From assembly GCF_029227915.1 (NCBI RefSeq), contig NC_079888.1, forward strand, positions 4,353,001-4,417,000: 64,000 nt of DNA. Reading direction: 5' to 3'. This document shows positions 55,800 to 64,000 of this stretch, one piece after another. Position numbers and translations under genes: made by a program. The notes below the pieces were generated by a model that worked only from the letters and a program-made list of their open reading frames with translations, was not told where the DNA came from and ran no database searches. This stretch comes from Hydractinia symbiolongicarpus. Taxonomy: Eukaryota > Cnidaria > Hydrozoa > Anthoathecata > Hydractiniidae. Within the stretch, counting starts at the first letter, position 1. Each line of letters starts with the position of its first letter.

Positions 55800-58700
55800 T
55801 AATTTTATTCGCAGGAATAAACTTTTGCAAGATTGTTTCAGAATTTCAAAAATAACTAAAACTCAAAGGACTTGAAACTAGCAAAGGGCTATGCTCCTAA
55901 GGTTGGATGGCACATGGTTAAATCACAGCATTTTTCATAATACAAGTTTTTTCACTGCACTCCTTATTTCAAGAAAAAGAAAAATAGGCTAGCCTATCGG
56001 TAAACGTCAGAAGGGAACACCAATTTATATTTTTTTATGAAAAGAGAACATTAGAAAAGTAATTACATGAAAATTCCACTTTGTAACTCCTCTTGTTGTT
56101 GGCGGCTGTTTAACTATGCTAGCTAGCTCAAATATGTTTCGCATCAACAATATCAAAAACTGGAAGAAAAATAAACAAACCTTACAGAAACCTTGTCTCG
56201 CATCAATAATATCATCAAAACTGAAAAAAAAACTAAAAACACTTTGCATAAACCTTGCTATGTTTTATTTATATAACCATACTCTTCTTCAAGTGTTTTA
56301 AAAAAATGAAGAAAACACTCAAAAAGAACAGCTATATTTTTTGTAAACACAATTTCCGTTACTTTATGCTAGGAACTTAATTTAACAGTTCGTGTAGTCT
56401 GTAAACATCTAAGCCCTTTAATTCATATGTGGCACAAATATATATGTATTCCTACATAGGTACTTTGGCATATGGGTATATGTATTTATATCGTACATTG
56501 TCGCGCTTAAATAGTTATAACTTATATGTGATTGCTACGAAATAACGTTCTAACTAATATGGTAAAGTTTTAACGCAACACCACGCTTTAGGCGGCGCAT
56601 ACATGATCAGTACGACAATGACTGGTAATTTGTTGTCCTTAGACTCGCCATGCGCACACACACACACGCACACACACACTCACAAGGAGTATAAATATAT
56701 AGATTAATGTGAATAAGATTACTTCCGCACATGCTCCTGTAACAATATCTATCTATTACTCATCTAACGAAACTTAGCAGCAATTAATATAATTAGTTAG
56801 CTAATTGAAATTGGTGTGGGCACTAAATGAGGCACAAGTAGGCTGTGTTTGTTTATCAAAACAATTATTGCATTTAGGCTTAATGCGAATGTGGATTTTA
56901 ATATCAAATTAGCATGCATTTGAGGACATTTAAATGGTTCAGCAGTTTTTAATTGACGTTTTATTGCTTATGCAACTTACGTAAAACACTTGCGTTGAAG
57001 AAGAAAAAAAGAAGGTCCAATTGCTATGCTATAAGCTTTTTAGACGGAAGTAATAACAATGGCGTTACCATTGGAAATAATTCTTTTTCTTTAATATTAT
57101 CACACAATTTCTATTGCAAAACTAGAAGGGAGATTAAACTAAAGTGTTTGCCATCTTTTGTCATCTAAAGATTTTAAGTCTTACGAATTTTAGACGCAAA
57201 GGTATTTCCAACTAAAAATTGCTATCAACTAATGACTTCACTTACCAGACACATAAACTAAGTGTATTAACCACCGACTCACCTTATAATAAAGGATCCT
57301 TTCATCACTCATGAGAGAAACGTGATTCTATTTTTGACATTACGTTTTTTGGTCCCGTTTGTTAAGAATCATAATCACACCACTTATTTACCACAAGTGA
57401 ATTAGAGGTAACTGTTATTACCTAATTTTCTTGTTAAGATACACAAGTAAGGGTTTTTATGGAGGAGGCAGTGGTAAATATTTTCATAAATTATAGACAT
57501 TTTACCTAATACTTTCTGTTAAGGCAAGCATTTGCAGTTTGCTAGCTATCAGCCTTTTATTTGTGAGACATTTTTAATTTTGTTCAAGAAGAACGACAAA
57601 TAATGGTTAAATGATCATACATAGAATGTTTAATAACTTCAAGTCAAAAGATTCCAACTTAGAACAGGTAAACATTACCGTTCGCATTGGTGCGAAACTT
57701 GTGGTATGAATTTCAAAAACAGTTTAATTTTAGCTATGCAAAAATCTTAACTGTTAAAACGCTTTCTATAAGTAATACTTATAGAAATACTTTCAAGCTA
57801 TTACTTTCGTTTAGCTAGCTATCTTTTATCGTGCACAAAAGATTAGAAAAAGGTGTGTGTCAAAATTTGATTTATACTGTAGTTACTCAGCCACCAAACC
57901 ACAAAACTTTTTGATATAATTATTGGAACTCTTTTTGCAGAATGGAATATATTGAATAATCTGTGGGTAATATTATAAACATATATTGTTAAGTCTTTAG
58001 CAACAATAAAACTGCTAATACATAAAAAGGCTAGTATGCTAGTCAATAAATTGGTCTAGTTAAGGCGAGAAACTTGTAAGACGGTTTTTATAAAAATCTG
58101 CTCGTAGGAGTGATATTTTCATTAGACACTAAATACTAATAATTCCAAATTTTAGTACGATGCAAATGATGAGTTTTTTTCTAATGTGTTTAGCGTGCAA
58201 CTTCATTAGTAAAAATAATTTTTAATCATTCAAAACGTCCAAAAAGCATTAAAATTAATTTCTTTAATATAAAAAACATAAAAAGTTTCGAAACATTAAA
58301 ATTTAGTCAATGATTGTTTTTGCCAAAGTCAAAATGCTTTTGGTTTCCACAACGGAAGCATAGCGAGTGTTTAGCCATGACAAAATAATTCCACAGACAA
58401 ACCTATTCGCTTTTTTAAACTAATTGACTTTTTTGAACCAATTTTAACGTTTGTCTTCTTAATACTACGACGATACTAGTAATTGTAATCCAGTACAATA
58501 AAGTTAAAATGTGACATATGATAAGAACGTCTTTATATAAACAAATTTGTATGGAAATTTTTTTTAGCTATATCGAGGAAAATGTTTTCGCAGAAGATGA
58601 TATGACACGCAAAATTTGAAGGATCAATTTACCTATAGTGCTATGTCCAATTCTTTGCCACCATAATGAATTTAATAAACTGGTACACATGGCTAATTCT

Positions 58701-59440
58701 ATCGTACGATCGTACCGTAGTTACATAACTTCTAGTACGTTTACAGCGGATATGTCCTCAATTATTATTAATTGAAAATGATGATGCTTTTTTTCTTCCT
58801 AATTATAACTACATAAGTATACCTTTATCAGCACCACTAAACATATTCTTCCCAAACTTGAAAGAACAACTAATATTTCTTTAAATATAAATATCTATTT
58901 CATGAGCTAAAATTATTGAGTATTTATTTGCATAAAATAATTAGTTTGTTTACACCAAAATCTGACAATTCCAAGGCGCAAGTGGTATCATTTTTAAAAA
59001 ATTACCCTCGCAACAAGTTTGTTAAGGGAAGCTAGTAAACAAAAATTCTTATTAGTGGATATTGGCCTAAAATAAAAATTATTAGTTTAAATTGCAAAAC
59101 ACAATAGAAGTATCCCATGATTAGTGCATAATATTTGAAAATAATGAAATAAAAAAGGGACAGAACACGAATTCTGCGTTCGATTGTGTGTTTAAATCGA
59201 TGTATGCAAAATAATAGATTTGGAAATCGTACCATTGCCTGTCATGCATTGAATTAACAAAATTCAAACCGTAACCGACAGTGAATGCACTATGATTATT
59301 CATTCTTATGATGTGTAAAGATCAACACAAAACAATGAGTCATTTGAAGCCAACAGTGTCTTTCTTGAATATAGTTAAAAGATATTAGTCACCTTACTTT
59401 TATTGTTTTTCTTGCAAGTGTGCATGCTTTTGTGTTTTAG
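55800..59440. other. Intergenic stretch upstream of the 59.5-kb gene
   Basis: A CA microsatellite at 56653-56679. No coding signal that I can support. Confidence 0.45.
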
Positions 59441-59450
59441 ACAAAGTAGC

Positions 59451-59468
59451 TTTATATAGAACTCAGTT
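59451..59468 (+). promoter_or_regulatory. TATA box and initiator of the 59.5-kb gene
   Basis: TTTATATAGA is followed by ACTCAGTTTC, whose TCAGTT fits an initiator. The inferred start is about 30 nt upstream of the ATG, giving a short leader. The spacing is on the short side for a TATA-Inr pair. Confidence 0.4.
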
Positions 59469-59496
59469 TCACCAAAGAAGAGAACAGATAAAAGTT

Positions 59497-59551
59497 ATGA
59501 AGCTAGTAGTACTATTACTTCTGCAGTTTGGTTATTTAATTTATGGACGAG
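59497..59551 (+). CDS. First exon of a secreted or membrane protein (signal peptide)
   Basis: MKLVVLLLLQFGYLIYGRG ends at a strong donor (GACGAG|GTAAGA) in phase 1. Length (55 nt), phase and content parallel exon 1 of the receptor on the other strand. The rest of the gene is not visible: the intron takes up a Helitron-like element at 59613 and no downstream exon is recognised before the window ends. It may be a paralogue, divergently oriented with about 20 kb between the two starts, but a 55-nt signal-peptide exon alone cannot prove kinship. Confidence 0.6.
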
Positions 59552-59612
59552 GTAAGAAAATGCTATTTTACCATTTTTTGATTTTCAGATTATTATTAAT
59601 ATTATTATTATT

Positions 59613-62396
59613 ACTAGTCGATAAGGCCCGTGGAGAAATCCACTTAGGCAGAAGGACAATGGGAAAATAGGTTCTTTTAGATGTTTTTCTGACGTCAGCA
59701 GTGTATATACAAAAAAATGTTCTTAAAATCTTACACAAAATGTCAAATATCAAATCACATTAAATCCTCCATACAAATCTTACACAAAATAAAAAAGAAC
59801 AGCTTGCAAGGTGTAAAATCTAGTTGATAAAAAGTTACAACAACGACACTCACAACATCGACACTCACAAAACCGACAGTAAGAAGACCGACAGTTACAA
59901 CACCAACAGTCACAACACGGATAATAACAATTTCAAAAATAACGCATCTCAAATATTTACATCTTATAAGTGATTATGTTGAAAACCCTCAGTATTTTAT
60001 TCTAAAGTGTCAAAAAGGAGGCCTCCAAGAGTTAGCAAAAATAAGTTATTTACACATTTTAAATATTGTTTTTCCCTTACGCTTATACAAAAATATGAAA
60101 AAGCCGTAGTTTGGAAAACATAAAATTTAAATCTAGAAAAGTCAGTCATTTTAGTTGCATTACCATCCTCTCCCACAAAAATTTACACAAAATGTAAAAA
60201 TCAACCAGTTAAGAACACAAAAATTTTCTCTTTTAGTTCCGCACTGCCCTTTACCAACAATTTTAAACATAAATGTCAAAAAATCAAAGAGCAAAGAATA
60301 AACTTGAATCAACAAAGATTATGTGTAGAGCTTGAAACACTAATCAAAATAATGTTAGAATCAAGTACAACACTAACAATAATAATAAAGTCAGAAATAA
60401 CACATCTCAAATATTTATATACTTCGTTGAAAACCTTTAATATTTCAATCAGAAGTGTCAAAAAACATCAAATTTATATCTGGAAAACATTTATTCAATT
60501 ACATACTATCCTGTTTCCCAAAAATATACACAAATTGTAAAAATTAACAGGTTAAGAACACAAAAAAATTTTCCTTTGTATGATGATCTGTAGTTACCTT
60601 TACCAACCATTTTAAACGTGAATGTCAAAAATAAATAAGGAGTAAATTTGAATCAACAAAGATATTACTTTTGGAAAACAGAGTGTATATACGGTCCGTC
60701 CTCACACAAGTTAACACAAAATGTAAAACAGATCGGTTTTTGAGGAGCACATCCAAATCAACAAAAATCAGTTCATTTAGCATGTTCTATATTGCTATTG
60801 CCCATAAATCTTCAACAAAAAGGTTATGAAACACATCAAATTATAGAAAAATCAGGCATTTCATAAAATATAAAAAACAAAAAAGTTTTTTCATCATCAC
60901 CAAACACAGTTATATATTACCACAATTATAAAATTCTTAACAAAAACGTGAAACCATTTTCTTCCAGCAAAAATGACATCACATACAGTTTAGTTCTCCC
61001 CAACAAAAGTTTATAATACGAACTATGAAAAAGCCATTAGCTTACACAACAGCCTTTAGTGGAGGCCAATTCTACAAAATTTGTGCTTTCAGTATATTGC
61101 ATGTGGTCTTTTTCCCACAAAAGTTTACAGAAAATTTTAAAAAACAGCAGTTTGCAACACAAACAAAAACACGAACAACCTTCCCGAACCGAACGACCAT
61201 CCTCTCATAAATTAAAATAAAGTCAAAAACCCATGTAAATTTCCAATCAAATGTATAGCTACACCCCCCTGTAAAAATAACCTGGCATTTTACATGTAGG
61301 CTGACGAAAGTTAAACAGGATGTCAGAAACAAAACAATAAAAAATAACTTAACACACACGCTTTAAATTCTGGAAAAAAAATATTCCACTTGTCATATTG
61401 CACGTGGTCCCTTTGTAAAGTTTACAGGAAATGCGAAAAGAAATATAAAATACATCTGCAAAAGTTCAAGTCTTTAAAGATTTTGTAGGTAGGTAGCTAG
61501 CTAGCTTGTTACATCATAATTCGTGCTCATAAAAGAAAAGAAGTTTGGAAACTAAGGTAGCTAGCTATAGATAATTAAAAAAGAGGAATAACAATATAAG
61601 TGATAGGTTAGAGCTAGCCCATGGAGGACAACATTAGCTAGCTAACAGTAGCTAAGACCCCCAGTTAAATATACTTAAACTGGGAACACTTAGCTAAAAC
61701 TAAAGCCAGCTATTTATGCTTAGTAAAACACATATAAAGAGAAACAATAGTAATGTAAAAATAATAACATTACAGTGATCAGTAAGTTCAACAAACCAAA
61801 GTTTTCCGTTTGTTAGTCAGCTAACAGCTTTATGTAGCATTTTGAATTTTAGGACAAACACATTAGTTACGCACCAGGGGATACATTAATTATGCAACAA
61901 AAACATAAACAAATATGGTGGCTAGGTTTGTTTTTAAAAAAGCGCTAAAATATGAAACTTCAAGAATTTGAGGCTTTTCTTGGAAAACATCAAAGTTCTT
62001 ACTATTTGTGATTTCAAATCCACTTCAACCTCTAGCTTCTATTTTCTTCTTCTAACTTTACTACTTTAATTCTAGCTACCACTTCTCACTTCATTTCTTG
62101 GACTTTTCTTTCTCTGAATTACTTTTTGCAATTTTTTAAGACGAAAGGGCTGTTTTCTTGTTGTTGCTTTTGTGTCGAGGGTTACCATTTTTCGGTAGTT
62201 AGCCGTTAAAATTTTTTCAGCAAATCAAGTTGCTTCATTTAGGTCACGTGATGTAAACAAACAAACCCGCTGGCAAAATGGATATACCTTTTTCGGAGAC
62301 TTCAAAGGAAATTTCGGCTACATCAAAGGAAAATGAACACATCCACTTTGCCTGTCACAGACAGACGGACACACTCTCCGTATTATTATAAGAGAT
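59613..62396 (-). mobile_element. Long Helitron-like element, minus copy
   Basis: Minus-strand start TCTCTTATAATAATACGG with the GTGACAGGCAAAGTGGATG block. It ends in the hairpin GTGGATTTCTCCACGGGCC plus CTTATCGACTAG. Flanked by A beyond CTAG and T beyond the TC end. 2,784 bp. The interior has degenerate long repeats (for example GTTAAGAACACAAAAA at about 60209 and 60552) and a short minisatellite (59835-59925). It matches 26827-30185 in inverted orientation. No transposase seen. Confidence 0.65.
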
Positions 62397-62836
62397 TAAT
62401 ATTATTAATACTATAGATCTGATCAAGAAAATGTATATAATCGTGTGATTTTGACAAACGGTTGCAGAGATATTAGAGTTAAAGGTTTTTTGATGACGTC
62501 ATTAACCCATCCATTTCGAAACGGATTCGGTGATCCGGGTTTGGAAAACTTACCCAAATTGGTCCCAGGTGGTCCCTAGTTACTTACGCGGTGAAAAAAC
62601 ATTGACGTCACCACCTCGTTTCTAAGTTATTTGGGCTCAAAGTTTTAAGTGCACTGTAATGGCTTCATTAATTTAATATAGGATATTGACGTTAAAGTAG
62701 TGTTATTGACGTCACGCCGTAACATCAGAAAATTTAACATATTAGACATAAGTTTTTCGGCGACATCAAAGGAAAATGACGATATCCACTTTGTCTGTTA
62801 CGGACAGACACAGTCTCTGTATTATTATATTAGGTT
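62397..62836 (-). mobile_element. Truncated Helitron-like element next to the long copy
   Basis: Shares GGTGGTCCCTAGTTACTTAC, CACTGTAATGGCTTCATTA and TATCCACTTTGTCTGTTACG with the 51.5-kb element. It ends near GTATTATTATATTAGG. The CTAG end is missing. Confidence 0.55.
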
Positions 62837-62839
62837 AGT

Positions 62840-63714
62840 TGGTGAGAAAAGGACCATGGCGATATCGATTTTTAATATGCCTAATTTTTTACCTAGTAAA
62901 ACTCTTTACAAGTAGTTAAAGCACAAAAGTCGTGATACAAAAATTTAAAGTTACATGGAATTGGTATAGCTATTACTGACTTTCATACAGCGCATCTGGG
63001 CGCTAGTAAAGCGCTTGTAGGAACAAATTTTTTAAAATGGTAGCACAACAAGAAGAAAACAACAACATTAATAGAAAATTTAACTGGGGGTTTTACCCTT
63101 GGAGGTATAAAAGAACTTTTATACTTCCATGCTTTACTATTAAAACGCTTAAATCAAAGAAAAGGTATTCTTTAATGCTTTATGGACTGTATTCTAAAAA
63201 CTGTTGATTCCGTAATAAGGTTAGCCTAGCTCACAGTCAAGTGTTTAATTTGTTGAGCTAGAAAAAATGTTATTTTTGGCACCATATCACCAGTTTTTAT
63301 TGTTATCATTCAACTCTTAGAGTTGTGAACTTGTGAACTAAAAAAGCAATCTAAAAAAATTATGAAAAATTATGAAAAATCACCTCCCTTAAAGATTACC
63401 TTCATCATTAAAAAACTTTCACTTGTAAAAAGAAAAAGAAGAAAATTAAAAAACCGTGATGATTATCCATATCTTGATTCTTTCAGCTTGATTTTCGATT
63501 ATCTATTTCTTCTACTTTCGCTACCATTAGCTAGGTAACCTTAATTTTTGTTTGGTTATCCTTCTTTTAGGCAGCAATAGCCAAACATACATTATATTGT
63601 AGATATAGTGGTTTCCAGCCTTCTAGCTATATTTAATTTACACCATGAAGGTTGATTATAAGTTTTTGAGTATAAGGAAAAGATGTGTAAAATCTAGCAG
63701 GGGGTCATGTATTT
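62840..63714. other. Non-coding stretch in the presumed first intron of the 59.5-kb gene
   Basis: No exon recognised on the plus strand that could follow the signal-peptide exon. A small GC-rich hairpin motif (GCGC..GCGC) lies at about 62990-63015. Confidence 0.4.
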
Positions 63715-63870
63715 TCTAACAAGTACTTCAGTCCATGCTCATTGCCTTCTGCAACCACATAGCAAGAAATAACCTTTTACCATCATTACAAAGTTCTAAC
63801 AAGCACTTCAGTCCATGCTCATCGCCTGTGCAGCCACATAGCTAGAAATACCCTTTTACCATCACTTTGC
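63715..63870. repeat. Tandem duplication of an ~80-bp unit
   Basis: 63715-63794 and 63795-63870 share CACTTCAGTCCATGCTCAT (one base differs), then GCAACCACATAGC/GCAGCCACATAGC and CCTTTTACCATCA. Confidence 0.7.
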
Positions 63871-64000
63871 AAAAGTTAGTAATTGTAAGTTGATCTTGCG
63901 TAAAGCGTTTTGGTAAAGTTAATGTACCACAGAGAGGACTAGCTGCTTCATTTTAACACGCTGTTTAAAAGTTAAACGTTAGTATAGAAAACAAATAATT

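Noticed and set aside
59835-59925. Apparent CRISPR-like short repeats (CGACACTCACAAC)
   Set aside because: The units are degenerate and directly adjacent with no unique spacers; it is a minisatellite inside a mobile element.
61072-61359. Minus-strand frame starting with a signal-peptide-like leader (MCVKLFFIVLFLTSCLTF)
   Set aside because: It lies within the long Helitron-like element. The paired copy at 28.9-29.1 kb does not keep this frame open, so it is a chance hydrophobic stretch.

Overview
This window is AT-rich metazoan DNA, most likely from a cnidarian and probably a hydrozoan. It has GT-AG introns, long non-coding stretches and many small transposable elements. There is no sign of operons, ribosome binding sites or bacterial genes. 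The species cannot be fixed from the sequence. The hydrozoan guess rests on the general look: TTAA-flanked elements with G/C runs, Helitron-like tandem elements, and a PAN/Ig receptor with an ITAM-type tail.

Genes. Two loci can be reconstructed exon by exon. (1) A two-exon LIM-only gene (LMO4-like, minus strand, 4570-5498) encodes 153 residues with two complete zinc-binding LIM domains. (2) A five-exon minus-strand gene (39469 down to 25347) encodes a type I membrane receptor: signal peptide, PAN/apple domain, cysteine-rich VWC-like module, one Ig domain, a transmembrane helix, and a cytoplasmic tail with a canonical ITAM plus further tyrosine motifs. All its introns are phase 1 and the joins read cleanly. 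The VWC-like exon, however, carries one extra base in an A run (35106-35110) that breaks the frame. This is either a null allele or pseudogene, or an assembly error. A third gene begins at 59497 on the plus strand. Only its TATA box and signal-peptide exon are visible, and that exon has the same length (55 nt) and phase as the receptor's first exon. A PAN-like plus-strand fragment lies at 8.6-8.9 kb. Several weaker exon candidates (22.1-22.8, 36.6-37.1 and 41.1 kb) have good splice signals but no recognised family.

Mobile DNA explains much of the rest. There are three TTAA-flanked, piggyBac-like MITEs (14.7, 43.4 and 49.9 kb). Helitron-like elements (5'-TC, 3' hairpin plus CTAG, inserted between A and T) occur as short tandem arrays (0.9-1.3, 38.7-39.1, 54.9-55.1 kb), as a ~0.75-kb form (51.5 kb), and as two ~3-kb forms in inverted orientation (26.8-30.2 and 59.6-62.4 kb). 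There are two tRNA-derived SINEs (38.1 and 48.9 kb), fragments of non-LTR retrotransposons (28.1, 42.2 and possibly 45.5 kb), and several foldback elements.

The largest element is an 8.4-kb transposon with terminal inverted repeats (25968-34414) carrying a decayed retroviral-integrase-like transposase. It sits inside the last intron of the receptor. A Helitron-like element is nested in it, and a retrotransposon fragment is nested in that. Without the 8.4-kb element the receptor intron would be only about 275 bp.

Layout: 0-4.5 kb repeats; 4.5-5.5 kb LMO gene; 5.5-25 kb mostly non-coding with MITEs and weak exon candidates; 25.3-39.5 kb receptor; 39.5-59.4 kb intergenic and repeats; 59.5 kb to the end, the start of a second secreted or membrane gene whose first intron carries a Helitron-like element.
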